From assembly GCA_002189035.1 (NCBI GenBank), contig NEEC01000013.1:992001-1056000 (forward strand): a stretch of 64,000 nucleotides of DNA, written 5' to 3'. The notes under the pieces are model-generated. The model worked only from the letters and a program-made list of their open reading frames with translations, did no database searches and was not told the origin of the DNA. Both the position numbers and the translations under genes were made by a program. Each line of letters starts with the position of its first letter. Within the stretch, counting starts at the first letter, position 1. Of the stretch, positions 1 to 17,031 are shown piece by piece. Origin of the DNA: Utricularia gibba. Its lineage: Eukaryota; Streptophyta; Magnoliopsida; Lamiales; Lentibulariaceae.

Positions 1-133
1 TGAATGTCGAACAAATTGAAAATCATACCAAATCAGTATTATGACTATTATTATTGTTAATCTAATAGTAATTGTGAGATTGAAATAAATTTTATAAAAA
101 TATTGAAAATGGGGAGGAAATCCTTGATTCGCC

Positions 134-140
134 TATAAAA
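134..140 (+). promoter_or_regulatory. TATA box of the aquaporin gene
   Basis: A perfect TATAAAA lies 83 bases upstream of the aquaporin start codon, which would put transcription start near position 165 and give a short leader. The start codon context GCCACCATG is a strong initiation context. The assignment rests on motif and spacing only. Confidence 0.6.
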
Positions 141-222
141 TAGCACATCCGCCACTAAAATGATCACACCCGCAGGAAGCTTCCAATTCTTGTTGTACTT
201 AGCATTCATTGTATGAGCCACC

Positions 223-1081
223 ATGTCCGGACCCAGAGACTACTTCAACCCTCCCCTCAGCCGCGTGGCCGTCGGAAACTCGCATGAGTTCCGGCACCCC
301 GGTGCAGTGAAGGCCGCGGTTGCCGAGTTCATCAGCACCCTCATCTTCGTCTTTGCTGGCTCCGGCTCCGGCGTGGCCTACAACAAGCTTACAGGGGATG
401 CTCCGGCTTCGCCCTCAGGCCTTGTCGCCGCGGCAGTTGCCCATGCCTTCGCCCTCTTCGTCGCCGTCTCCGTTGGCGCCAATATTTCCGGCGGCCACGT
501 CAACCCTGCCGTCACGTTTGGTTTGTTTGTGGGTGGCAACATCACTCTTCTCCGTGGTATTCTGTATATCATCGCTCAACTCCTCGGCTCCGTTGCCGGT
601 GCTGCTCTCCTTTCCTTGGCCACCGGAGGCTATGTAAGTAGGATTGTGATTTTCAAAATAAAAATCCAACTAAAACCGAACACCGAATTCGAAATCAAGA
701 CCAATTCTGTTTGTGCAGGAAATCCCGGCGTTCAGCTTATCGGCCGGAGTATCGGTGTGGAGCGCCTTCGTTTTCGAAATCGTCTTGACATTCGGGCTAG
801 TCTACACTGTGTACGCCACCGCCGTCGATCCAAAGAAGGGTGAGATAGGCATCATAGCCCCTCTGGCCATCGGTTTCATCGTAGGAGCCAACATCCTTGC
901 CGGCGGTGCATTCACCGGCGCTTCGATGAACCCCGCCGTGGCCTTCGGCCCCGCGGTGGTGAGCGGCGTTTGGACCTATCATTGGATCTACTGGGCCGGG
1001 CCCTTCGTCGGAGCCGCCATCGCCGGCATAGTCTATGAAGTGTTTTTCCTCACTCGCTCCCATGAACCGCTGCCCCACTAA
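223..1081 (+). CDS. Tonoplast intrinsic protein, TIP1-type aquaporin
   Basis: Two exons, 223-633 and 719-1081, joined by an 85-base GT-AG intron, give 257 residues, close to the usual 250 for TIPs. The protein has six hydrophobic segments and both half-helix motifs, [12 protein letters not shown] in exon 1 and [11 protein letters not shown] in exon 2. The predicted selectivity filter is His-Ile-Ala-Val, typical of TIP1. This family moves water, and often urea or hydrogen peroxide, across the vacuolar membrane. The N-terminus starts [13 protein letters not shown] before the conserved part, several residues longer than the usual TIP1 start of about MPI. No in-frame later Met precedes the first helix, so this start is retained. 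Unlike several neighbours the frame is intact. Subfamily is inferred from recalled TIP1 sequences. Confidence 0.93.
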
Positions 1082-2802
1082 GATTTGGTCTCGTGATGTT
1101 CCTCTGCAAGTTGTCAAATATGGTGTAATAATGGACCAAATTCGAATTTCCAGTTTCGTAATTTGTGATACCATGGGGACCAAATCCGAATTTCCGGTAA
1201 TGTAACATCATCCACAGGTGAATACGAGCCCATCACATCCAGGGACCATTTGTGACATGATAATATCCATATGAAACTGACATCCACATTATCATTTGAT
1301 TTGATTTGATTATAAACAAAAAATGTAATTCGGAATAAATTATTCCCAAGAAAAAATATTGAAAAGATCGTGTCCTAAAATGCAAATAGCGTAAATATAG
1401 ACACTAAAACCATTATGACTATCAATTAATTTATCTTAATTAAATATTATTCATATTTAATAATTTCAAACATCAAACGGATAAATAATTTATTCAATGT
1501 TATTTTATTTAAAATTTTGTATCCATTTAATCAATTGAACCTAATAATTAATTTTATATCACTTATATTTATATTTTTTATAACTCTATAAGGTCAATTT
1601 TACATTTTTTATATTTTGATCTATTTGAATGAAAACTTGATAAAAAATTCTCGATTAAAATAAAATTTACATTTTATCTTAAAAGATTTAAATCTTATCT
1701 TAAAAAATTCAAATAGAAAATATGATGCAAACCATCAACAAAGCCCAACAAATTGAAACTTTTATATAAGAGCTTGAACACCAAGGTGTTAAAGTGATCG
1801 GAGTCTTTGAGTCAGTATATGAATTTAGAGTCGAGTACAATATCTTTTGATTTGTTTCATGTCATTTTTCATGAATTTTGTATGTTAAAATCGACCATGT
1901 GCGTATTGGCGCTTATGATCACAGATTTGTGGTGAAACCTTATTTGCGAAAATATTGCATGTGTAACCATGTTTTTTAAGATTTAATTTGAGGTTTAATT
2001 TTATTTTTCAAAAATGTTTTCTGCACAATTATATTTTTTTAGTACCACAACCTTAAGAAAAGTATAATAAAATCTCATATTAATCTAAAGCACCTAAGAA
2101 TAAGTTCTTAATCAGACATAATTGGTAAGACATTTGATCTAATCTATTTATGAGGTGTGACGTGTAGAATAATTATAATGATGTGATTTATTATATAATT
2201 CGACTAAATAATAGATAGTACTATAATAATTACCAAGTAACATTATTATAGAATAATATTTTATAGTTTGATCAAGTAGATCAGTTCTTAATGTTTACAT
2301 ATACACATAGATTGGTTTTAATAAATTGAATTCTATATCCAAAACTAATTTTTTCTTATTTTTTTAAAATTAATTTTTTAGTCATCATTTTAAATAAAAT
2401 TATAAAAACAATTTTATGTGAAAACAATATTATTTATTATTTCGATAGTTTATATATATTTATAGAATTATCATTAAAACCACAACCAGGTTGATGATAT
2501 TTTAATTATTTAGAAACGATAATATAATTATTTTAATCAATTTACAATATAATTTATTTTAAAATAAAAAAGTAAAAAAAAAAAAACATACATATTTTAA
2601 TACCTCAAAAAAAAAAACGCTTAAAAAAAGAACTCGGATTGCTGTGCTGCGCCGCGCCTGTCTAATGGTCACTCGTATCAGGTTGTATTATAATACGCGC
2701 ACCTGAAGAAAGCCTGTTGAAGAGGAAAGTGGAGTGAATCAGTCCCATTGAATAGCAAGAACAGCTGCAAGAGGAAAAGGATTGAGGCCAAGAGTTTGAG
2801 AT
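1082..2802. other. AT-rich intergenic DNA between TIP and SOSEKI
   Basis: The first 200 bases are probably the TIP 3' untranslated region. The rest is strongly AT-rich with stops in every frame and A/T homopolymers. About 2640-2802 becomes GC-richer and is likely the 3' untranslated part of the minus-strand SOSEKI gene. I see no gene here. Confidence 0.6.
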
Positions 2803-4774
2803 TCAACTTTCTTCAATCCTCAGCACAGTTCCCTGATCACCATCTGACTTGGTAGCATGCTTTTGCGCCGGGACCGGCTCCTGCTCCGTCATTCTCCTGC
2901 TGTGGCCAGTGCTCGATGTGGTTTCGATGTCCGACGAAACCCTGGGGACATCAGAAGAAGAAAGAGATCGCAAGGAGTCGCACCTTGGCTGCTTGCTCAC
3001 TGAGGACCTGATTGATAACGGGATGCACTTTGTCCTCGTGGGTCTTCCCTCTTGGTTCTCATCATGCTTCTGATCGGATCTTCGAATGACGGGCGATGAT
3101 AAGCCGATGAAGCATGACGTATAAGATGGGGGCTGCAGTCGCTAACCTGTCTCCATTGAAGGAGGAAGATCTTTTAAGGTTTGTGAATCCTTCCTTGTGG
3201 GTGCTTGTTTCGACTACGCTCCCGCTGAAGTACTCCTTGTCTTCGAGTGTCGGACCGGGATTCTCCGGTAGATGATCGGGTTCTTGTTCTGAGAACATTG
3301 AAGAGGAAAGCTTGGAGCTCGAGAGCCTTGGTTTGTGAGATGGGAACAGTCGAAAGGTGTCATCTTTGACAGACACTGAACCGCAGGAAATGAGCTGCAT
3401 GATCATATTGGAAGCCTTGAACATCACATTAGATGAGCTTCGAAATTCCTCGTCTTCAAGAATCCGAAGGCTTCCGGGCTTCTTCCCGTCGGCTCCAATG
3501 AGTGATTCCAAGGTATTATCCATCCTACCACTTGACGAAGGACTAGATGTAGATTGAGGGGGTGAAACAGACTCTCTGGTGTTGCCCACAGTGACTTTTA
3601 CCCGAGGAGTTTGCCTGCAGTGAGAGCTTCGTGTATCAGTCTCCAATGGCCCATCATCCGTTGAAACACCTCGTGTACGGGTGCTTCGAGAGCGAGCAGA
3701 TCTGCTGCTGAGAGTGTCCACCGTCTGTGTTGAGGCATCAGCAAGACCATCAGTCTTGTAGTACACCTTGTGCTGATTCAGGCTGCCAGAGCCATTCCAG
3801 GAGGAACACCTTCCACCAGCGAACTCAGAATTAGAGCAGCAGGGACGCTGGTCTGGAGGGGACAGTTCATCATCAACGGAATTCTTAGTTCTTTCATTCA
3901 AGCTGGAGGAACATGAAGACTCGTCTTGGCTTCTTGAAGACGGTGGCTCCAGGAGGGCTTTCGGATTTTGCAATATCAGTGTCTCCGGACTTAACTGACC
4001 TGGAAAACAATAACAACGAGGCAGAAAGTAAGCAGATGAAGCAACTAAAAGTTCAAGTACAGGAACAGCTCTGAGGAAGAGGCAGATGTAGTGAAAGATG
4101 TGCTGGTTCAGTTATCTGGATTTCAAACCGGTGAGAGTTACCCGGGTTGATGTTTTCAGAGAGCTCTGAGCCCTTGAGGACATACTCAGTGCCATGAGCT
4201 GGAAGAATCAAGTCATCATCACAAAGATCATGCCACACAAATCCATTCTTGTAGCTCCTACGTCCAAGAAACTACCCTCAATCACTTTCTCAACGACAGT
4301 CGAAATTAAAGCAACCATCAGTTTTGGAGGCCATTCAGGAGTTCAGAGATGAATCTGGGATCAGTTCTAAAGACAAGCTGAGCCAATTGTTCACCTTTTG
4401 CAAGACCAGGAGTACATTGAAGCCATTCCTTTGCCCCTCAGAACAGTAAGTCTTTCGATCACATCTTCAAAAACAGAAGCTCAACCCAGGCGATATTTGA
4501 GTGATGTTTCAAAATGATAAACAGCAACTAGATTTCGTGTACCTTTCAAGTAAAGTCCATCGCTGGAAGAAAGGGGGACTTCCATGAAATGAGGATGCTC
4601 CATCCGTCTATTCTGGCATAGATAGTAAACTACAGGGACCTTACCACTAGATTTCTGCTCCTGGAGCGGTTGCTTATGATGATCATGATTATGAATGCAG
4701 CGATATTTGAGTGATTTTTCTCTCCAAACTTTAGCTCTTTGGGGGCACACTTGAGGATTACCTCTCCGTTCCAT
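2803..4774 (-). CDS. SOSEKI (UPSTREAM OF FLC / DUF966) polarity protein
   Basis: Five minus-strand exons can be joined in phase: 4774-4543, 4464-4395, 4257-4142, 3999-3147 and 3079-2803, giving 515 residues. The N-terminal DIX-like polymerising domain (about residues 40-135) is clear: [41 protein letters not shown] and [17 protein letters not shown] Ser-rich low-complexity region follows, then the family motifs [11 protein letters not shown] and [10 protein letters not shown], and a tail with [11 protein letters not shown] and [17 protein letters not shown] proteins form polymers at polarised cell edges and recruit effectors. This role is family knowledge. The fourth intron would be only 67 bases. 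If it is not spliced, the protein ends at 3062 with an unrelated tail. I favour splicing because the downstream frame is recognisably SOSEKI. Confidence 0.88.
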
Positions 4775-7618
4775 TGCTCTAAACCTTCAAGATATTTTGA
4801 AAACCTGTCAATAAAACACGCAGACTCCTAAGCTAGAGAAAAACCAATTCACCGAAATCTCACAGCAAAAAAACAAACTTCAACATAAGGACACCAGCCT
4901 CACCGTTTAGAAACCAATGTGAGATCTCGAGTCACAAAATGAATGCAAAATGTCCCTGTTTATACCAATGAGATCCCACACACGAGCGTTTACCTAACAA
5001 CACAACAATGAATATGGAATAGTACAAAATTGGCAAATGGATGCCATCAAAAGCCAATTGTCAGATAGATGCAGAGCGCCGAACAAAAACTAACACGCAA
5101 CCCAATAAGAGAAATGATAAAAGCAGAATGCCCCTCTTGGCTGTCACTCCCAACGTGCTTCAGGGCCCTTGAGGGTAGGGGAGAAGAATTCATTTTCAAG
5201 AAAGATGAAGGTCAGCGCATTGGAAGGGAACATAGAGAAAACAGAGAGTAAATGGAAGGCGAGTTTTAAATGCTGAGAGGACAATGGGTGCTAAAGAATC
5301 CTGCAGTAAGTAACTTCTATAGTCATGTATCGAACTACGCATCATTCGTTACTGCACAGGGGTTTCGTTCCGTCGGAATCACCACCATACCATAGTTTCC
5401 GCCTCCAGCCCTATGCGCGCAGCTGCAGTCCCAATGTCTGCAGCTGTTGCGTTTCCGAGAAATTTCATTTTGGCCCACACGCATATGCTCCTCCCCATTT
5501 TCACCAATCTGCAAACTGAAAGTCGTCTTCTTTAATACGGTAAGTTCTTTGAATACATGAAGATCATTGAAGATAGACCACATTCATCACTGCTTCATTT
5601 TTTTCTGTATCGATGAATAAACAATCGAGGTGGGTCGTTCCAAAATTTGGACTTGTGTGGCTTGTCTTCTTGCGTCCAGGAGGAGTCAAATCCACAGAAA
5701 GAGGAAACCCAATCCTGATTCATGCGTGCAAGTTACCACACGTTGATCGGAAAGATAATATTTTTCATGTCTTATGTGGGGAAACCCTGCGACAAAACCT
5801 AACCCAGAAGATGAATTCAGTACATGGTGCCTCAGGACAGTAGGAACTCGTCGGTGACTTCTTCATTGAAGACATCGGTAGAACATCGGATTGGGTGGGA
5901 CTGGCGCATCACCGGAGTGTTCTCAGTTCTGTTTTCTTATTTGATTTTTTTTTTATTTTATGTACATTTTAACCATTATTAATTATATAATAAAATCATA
6001 AACTCAGATTTTTTAAATTAAACTAAAAATTTAGTATATTTATTAAATATCTGCCTTAACGACTAAATTAATATATTACATTATCATATTCAATTTTATA
6101 ACAATTAAATTTATTAAAATTTATAACATAATTTTATATTACTTGTTATCATGAAAATAATTTTACAATCTTAAAATTGATTATATTTTTACAGTAAACA
6201 TATTCAATATATATATGGATTATTATCCATCTCCTTAGCCTAATAAAACAAACTATGATCAAAGTAATTCATAATAAACATAAAGCATAGTGAAGACTGA
6301 CAAGAGATCACCAGATGATCAAACTCCACCTCATTAGAATAGCAATTTTGGAAGAAACTGATCTTGATTCCATGGAAGATCAAGTCTAGTGAAATGAATA
6401 AAAGGAAACAACTATTGATGTGATCTATTTCACCAAGATAATAAAAAAAGTTGAAAATAATAATGTGGGCTAAGAAGAAACAAACCCATAAAAATACATT
6501 ACTTCAACACCAATAAACTACATTGAATTGAAAGTAATATGATGCTATCCGAATACGTAATTCATGGTTTTATTAATACGACAATCATAAAGTATTAAAT
6601 TGAGATACATGAAGGTCGAATAATATATTTGAATATTCAAATAAATCAGGCTACAAATTTATAAAAACTTAAAGGTTGATATATGACATTCAACTAATCA
6701 TTTTTTTATGTTCTATGTTTTTTAATATTATACATTAATATAAGAATTTTAAGTATAGTTTTATAGTTATCTTTTTTAATAATATTTATATATAATTTTG
6801 AACATTTCATATTCTTAAAACGTATGTGGGCCTGTTTGGTAAGGTTGTTAAGTCATCTTAACAAGAATTTTAAATTAAAAGTATGTTTGATAGTGATTGT
6901 GAAAATAGACAATGTTATTTATTTTAATATATATAAAACTAATTTTGGAATGTGAACTTAGATGAGGTGAGGGGGTCTGCATTTATACTTAACACATATA
7001 TAATTTTGGAAACTGTTGATTTTTTACTGGGTGTGATAGGTTTGTCCCTAGTAGAGTTAAACTCAATGAAATAGGAATGTGAAATCATAAATTGAAAACA
7101 AAAATAGATTTTATATAAAAGTGAAACATTAAAAAAAAACTCTACACTTTTAATGAACTGAATTGAAAAAATATAGAAAATGATTATAAAAAATCTTTAA
7201 ATAATATTGGGTATATTTTGGAAAATTTTCATAAAATCATTTATTTAACAATAATCTACTAAATATAAAATATTATAAATATTCATATTTTTATACAATA
7301 TTACCAAACACATCTCATCTAAATAATAGATATCCATTTATCTAAATAATAATAATCTTAATGAATTGTAAATTAAACAATCGTATCAAACAGGTCTATA
7401 TAGATATACTTTATTATTTAACATAACAAAAATCTACCAATAGATTAAATCGATTTTTAAAACATTGTTATATGCAAAATGAGGAATCTTCATTTTTTAC
7501 ATGATCACGATCTTATGAATATACGGTTTGCGGCATCTAACGAACATTCAATCGTGATGTTGATCACAACATGTGTTATATTTTACACCAGAACAACAAC
7601 CTTCTTTGAGTGGTTTCA
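4775..7618. other. SOSEKI upstream region and AT-rich spacer
   Basis: From 4775 to about 5940 the base composition is moderate and likely holds the SOSEKI promoter and leader. Short open stretches here, for example 5325-5519 and 5613-5843, match no family I know. From 5941 to 7618 the DNA is very AT-rich and non-coding, with one possible short transposon noted separately. Confidence 0.5.
6831..7400. mobile_element. Possible MITE with CCTGTTTGRTA termini
   Basis: The left end reads GGCCTGTTTGGTAAGG and the right end, on the other strand, reads GACCTGTTTGATACG, so the two ends are imperfect terminal inverted repeats about 570 bases apart. The interior is AT-rich without coding capacity. Such ends resemble hAT-type MITEs. 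I could not see a matching target-site duplication, so the exact boundaries and family are uncertain. Confidence 0.4.
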
Positions 7619-9033
7619 TCACTCGCCTCCGCATTCGGGAGTGACGCTGTGATCCCTATTCAAATCATGGCAATAGTAATAGATCACGTAGCTTCTTTGC
7701 ACCCACCGCAGTGCCGAATGCTGCACGTCGCTCAACCCGTAGGCCCCCGTCGGAGATGCGGTCGCCGGGCGGCAGGAGGAGTTTCCGGCGGCGTCGCAGC
7801 CGGAGATCTTGAAGTCCTTGTACCTGGCGATGAAGGGCTGGTAGCTGTAATCCGCCTTGTATTTTCCATTGTCGGTTGCCCAGGAAGATGCATCCCATAT
7901 GGAGCCGTACACCCACATCGGTCTCAATGGGAATGTGGAAGTGCTTCGCTTCTTGTATTTCCGAATCGGGATATCGTCCACCAAAAATCTGCAAAAGTAC
8001 ACCAACTAGAATTTAATAAAGGATCGATAGCATACAACTAGTATATATAAAATCTAAATACATCATAAACATAAATTATATTATGGAAAATTAGATCAAA
8101 TATTATAACAATAAATTAAACAAAAAAGACATTGATGGGTTATTATATTAAATCTAATGCTTAATCAGTTATGTCAAAGGGTCACATCGTGTCCGTTTAA
8201 GGTTAAATGTAATAATAAATAAATGAAAATGATGCGCCGTAAATTGTTACAAAAAGTTACCTTCACCTTTTGACTTATGTAGTTAATGTCCGGACGGGTT
8301 GTCTACTGTTTTACTTGATGTTGACTGGAGAATTTGCAAAATAATAAAAAAAATGGCAAAAAAGGAGCGCTCACATGATCTCTTGGGGGTTCCAGAGAAT
8401 AGCGTAGTGATGGAAAGCGGCCGTTGGGTCAAACCAGAGGTGGAATCTCATCTCCCGGCCGACCAGATTCCCGTCTCCGCTCCCGTTCATGTAAACGTTT
8501 GTCTGCAAGACGTACGGCTCTTCATTGGTTTGTCCCAGGAACTCCATGTCGATCTCATCGTGCTTCCCCGGGATAGCTTCGTTGTTGGAGAGCTGAAACA
8601 CAGACATCGCAGTCATGGTGTAAAGGGTGAGGATCGGAATATCTGAATGCTGCCTGAAACACTCACGTATAAGCACGCGATTACTCCGGCGGTGTATCCG
8701 GCTTGGAGCTTGATGGAGGCGCCGAAGTACCCGGAAGTGTAAGAACGCAGCGATTTGAATCCACTACCTGCCATATCATCGCACAAACCAATCAGGATAG
8801 GCTCTGGTTTTGCAACAGAAACACTGTGACTGACCCGAAGTTCGATCCAGCCAGATGGTGAGCCCATTCTGATCCACATGCTGATGGTACGGACCCCAAA
8901 GATTTCGAAGTTCTTGATCGAATCGTGTGGAGTTGACAGTGGAGCTTGGGTAGAAGTTGGGGGAGGGTGGGATTAGGGAATCGGAGCAGCCTGCGGCGAG
9001 GAGGAGGAGGAGAAGGTACAGAAGAAGCGCCAT
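7619..9033 (-). CDS. Xyloglucan endotransglucosylase/hydrolase, group IIIA (XTH31/32-like)
   Basis: Four in-phase minus-strand exons, 9033-8835, 8767-8667, 8592-8375 and 7988-7619, encode 295 residues, a normal XTH length. A Leu-rich signal peptide opens the protein. The GH16 catalytic motif is [10 protein letters not shown], holding the nucleophile and acid/base Glu pair. [17 protein letters not shown]-like, [20 protein letters not shown] and the C-terminal Cys-rich XET_C part ending SVTPEC all match. Group IIIA members (Arabidopsis XTH31/32, nasturtium NXG1) favour xyloglucan hydrolysis in the wall. The N-glycosylation site usually just after the catalytic motif is absent; an NGS lies about 15 residues further on. 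The frame is intact. The third intron is 386 bases. Confidence 0.93.
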
Positions 9034-12000
9034 TGATGGTGCATCCCAAGTGATGGAATATATAAGGTAGGGGGTGGAGTGATAAATGTGAAGAGTTTTG
9101 GGGTCCATGTGAGAAAAGGAAAAGGGATTGATCCTTTTCAGTTGCACACACAGGCAATAAAACAAATTGTTTTGTGGCTTTTTCATTCATTTATTCCTTC
9201 ATATGTTGCTATTTAATGATTTATTCCATGAAATTTGAGGAAATAAAGAATTGAATACCTGACAAGGAAGCTGAATTTAATTCGCGGTATGATGATTTAT
9301 GAGTAGTGAACATGGGAATGGATTTTGAAGTGAAGAACAAGGTTTCTTTTTTTTTTTTCAAATTTTTATAGAGTTTATGCTATCAACCGTATGAATATAT
9401 TTTGCAAAATATCTTAGTTAATGATATATTTGAATTATTTGTGTTTGTTAAAATTAAAGATACGACAGATTGAACGAGCATACGTTAAAAGTTAAATATA
9501 TAAGAAACATAGATTATATAAAAATGATTAAATTTAATCAGTTATTAATAATTTACAATTTTTCATATAATTGATTGTTTCAATGTTAAATTTCAATATA
9601 AAATGATTTGTTCTAATATGATTAAGACTTGTTTTTTTTATTGCGTGTATTATTTAGATAAATAATTGTTATGTAATTGACATTTGTTAAATAAGTTTTA
9701 AATACGTGTTTAAAATATCATTATGTTAATACATGAAAAAAGAATAAATTCAAGTTAGATGATGAGAAATATAATTGAAAAGACTATGAAAATTTCTTGT
9801 GTAAATCACGGCGTAGTGTCTTTTCGAGATGATATGTTTCAACATGAGAATCTACTCGGCAGCCCACCGGGAACACGATCTGACCATACGCGCACATGCA
9901 CCGCCCAGTGAGTGCTCCTTCATCCGCCGGCCCCACCCCTTCCTTGTCCGGCGCCTCCAACGTTTTCCTTGTCGCGGGGCGTATTTAATATTAGAAAAAA
10001 GATGTTATGGCCATATCATACACACTCTGTTCAATCTATTCGATCCCGAATCAGTCGCGAATGATTAAGAAAAGTCATGGCTTGCCTTGTGGGTGGAGTT
10101 TGAACAGCCTCTTCTTTCTCTCCTGATCAGTCTCCTCGCACTCCAAGTTCACTTAATGGGGCTCTCGCGCCGCACGGCTCTTGGAGAAAGCCAGAGACAG
10201 ACCTTCGCTTGCTGCAGGTAAAAGGCAGCCATGTGAGGGAGAGGACACTGAGAGTGAATACACAGGCAACAATGGCGCTCTGTGTTGTGTTGACACATCA
10301 TGCAATTTGCCATATTGGGAGGTGCCCAACTTGTGCAGACTCTTCGCTTCATTAACATTTCCCTGCCTTTGCATATGATGTATGAAACGCTTCGCGCTAT
10401 TTACTGGGTTGACGTGATAGGGATATGGAACCCTAATTGAACTATAGTTGTCGAGTTTTCGAAGATGCGCTTAGAATTCGTCTCACATCAGCTATGGATG
10501 TGAACTATGAAGAACGAACTTACGAGGCGCTAATAAGACATATTCGTGTTACCATCTTACGAATTTATTATGATATGTGAGCATGTATATATACCCTAAT
10601 GGACAAGGATTTTAGTGATACTCTTAGAGTATGTGAAAATGTTTGATAGTATAGTTTAATTAGTTGTCTATTTGAATTATTTGTGGTTATAAAAAATTAC
10701 GTATTACTAGTAATTAATTATAAGTAAATATTAAAACAAATAATCTCATATTGTGATTTGAAGATAAAATAATCAAATATATAAGAAATTATAGATTATT
10801 AATAATTGATTGTATTTAATATTTTTAATATAATATATATTTCTTGTATACTTGAAGTTTACGTATACTCGTCAGATCTATCAGATCTTTAATTTCAATA
10901 TGATATTGGAGCTTTTGCTTTATGCATGACCTAAGTTGCCAAGATAAGTTTCGTATTGGTATGAGTTGAGAGTGATTATTAAAACAAATAATATCACGTC
11001 AGAATTTGAAATTAAAATAGTCAAATATAATAAATTATAGATTATTAATAATCTATTAAATCTAATTCTTCTAATATAATCCATATTTATTATCAACTTG
11101 AGTTTCATATGTGCTTATGTCGATGATCAATCAGATCTTTAATTTTAACAAATATATGATATGTAGTTAAAATCAAAAATTTATTTGGTACATATATTTT
11201 ACATATGTATGTTTAGAATGACGTTATATATAACAAATATGTAGTTTTCATAAAAAAAATTTACAAATCGTTTGTTTACTAAAACTCAACTAGGAGGTAT
11301 CTAGTAACTAGGAAATAAATTTTTTAATAATAATTATAAGAGTTTTTACAAAATACCGCATATCTATTAAACATATATCATTCATAAAACATACATGTTT
11401 AAATATTTAAATATATCTATCAAACATACCATTAATATTCTTTGGGAAAACGTGCTTCATATACCATACCTAACCTTACAAAGCAATTGATTTAGAGTGG
11501 AAATCACTGTTGGAGGGTGTTTAGATGGGCAGGTATATATACAAAAGGTAAGGTGGTTTCTTATATACATCACAAATTAATAAAAACGGAAACGTGATGA
11601 CATGTGGGGCTGAGGGTCCTTTTGAAGACGAAAACGATGGAATCAACCTAATTGGGATGCTATGGCCCAATACCAAAACCGTCTAAAGATTTCGAATTCA
11701 AGCTTTTATGGGTGATGTGTATGTAGTATTTGAAAAGTATGGTCTCGTCTCGTTCACGAAACAAGTACATGCATCATTTTAGGCATCGCATCGCTTGGAT
11801 GCAACTTCGTGCATAGGTTCGGAGAGAGTGCCCATGGTTCGTTCTATCGGTTCACAAGAGTGTTTGTTACCAGATGAGATGATCATGATCGAGTCGCGGA
11901 CACAAGGGAGACACGGGCCACATGTAGCACACAATAATTTATTTGAAGTAATTTGTGTTTTTGAAATAACGTTAAAAATAATTTGATTATCAAAGATTAG

Positions 12001-13271
12001 AGATTCGGAAATACTTTTATTTTTAATAATTTTATTAGATTCAAAAAATATTCTGTAAAATTTTTAAAATATATTTTTATTTTTAATAATTTTATTTTAG
12101 AATATTTTTAATTTTAAAAATAATTCTATCAAAAATATTTTTAAAATTATATTATAAAAGTTATTTTTAGAAAATTAATTAATTATTTATTTTTACTTCT
12201 TATTTATAATTTTATAAATAATTTTAAAAAATCAAAACAGATTTTAAAAATTTTTAAGAATATTAGTTCAATTTTTATTTTTAATTTTGATGAATAGAAA
12301 AATTAAAATATTAGACTGTAGTTTTTATGATTTATTTTTCAACTTATAACTTAAAATAAAGTAATTAATTGTTTTATAAAATAATTCTATTTATTCAAAA
12401 ACTTAAATTTTACTTATTTTTAATTTATTTTAATTTTCATTACTTTACCTACTTATCACACAAATTAAGAAAATGTAGTTTGTTCAATAAATAAGTTGCT
12501 TCATTTCAAATAAATTACTTTTACTTATACAATAACTTCTATTTAGGAGTTAAATACAAGTTATTTATTAAATTGCACATATTATATACTTGGATAAAAC
12601 TTAGAAGTAGATAGATGGCGCACACATGATGTTTGGGCTTACTACGGCCCATGTATAGAATCTCAAAAACGCCCAAAAGTGCATTTAATAAAGCTCAATG
12701 ACAGAAAGACCCAACTGGATAAATAAATAAATAAATAATTTAAAAGTTACCTAATACCCACGTATGATGCACCGGATTCAGCATATGAAGATTTATGAAA
12801 TTTAGATGTATCCGTATTTAAAATAACAATTATTTATTAAAAATACATAAATTTTTAAAAATAAAATTTATACTAAAAAATAATTAACTTAATATATAAA
12901 ATTTTAAATATAATTTTTAATAATGAAGTATTAAATCAATATATAAATGTATAAATATTATATTAATAAATATTTAAAATAGAAATCTAATATCGAAAAT
13001 ATTAAGACTAATATTAATGAATAACATAACTTTAATTTCAATGAAAAAGGTAATATTTAAAATAAATTTATGTTATAGAATTGAATTAGGTTATTGAATA
13101 TATTTTTATGTATATTTTTATATATTTTTCATCTTATTTTTAATAATAATTCACTGAATTAGGTGCCCAATTCATCACATCTTTCCTCTTCGTGTCTCAC
13201 TTTTTTCTTGTTCCCAAGGAAACCTCTCCGCTTTCCCGATCCACTTCTCTTCCGTAGTCGCGTCGCCGGCG
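9034..13271. other. Long intergenic region with a GC-richer island
   Basis: Most of these 4.2 kb are AT-rich and non-coding in all frames. About 9830-10390 is markedly GC-richer, contains ATG-initiated open stretches on both strands (9829-10068 +, 10153-10374 -) and matches no protein family I recognise. It could be a regulatory region, a non-coding transcript or an old gene relic. About 13170-13271 is probably the CDC48 leader. Confidence 0.5.

Positions 13272-17031
<3,760 letters not shown>

Noticed and set aside
5325-5843. Open stretches of 64-82 codons upstream of SOSEKI
   Set aside because: No family, no exon chain; more likely leader or promoter DNA.
9053-9066. TATA-like sequence upstream of the XTH start
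   Set aside because: It lies only about 25-30 bases before the start codon, too close to serve as the TATA box for the chosen start.
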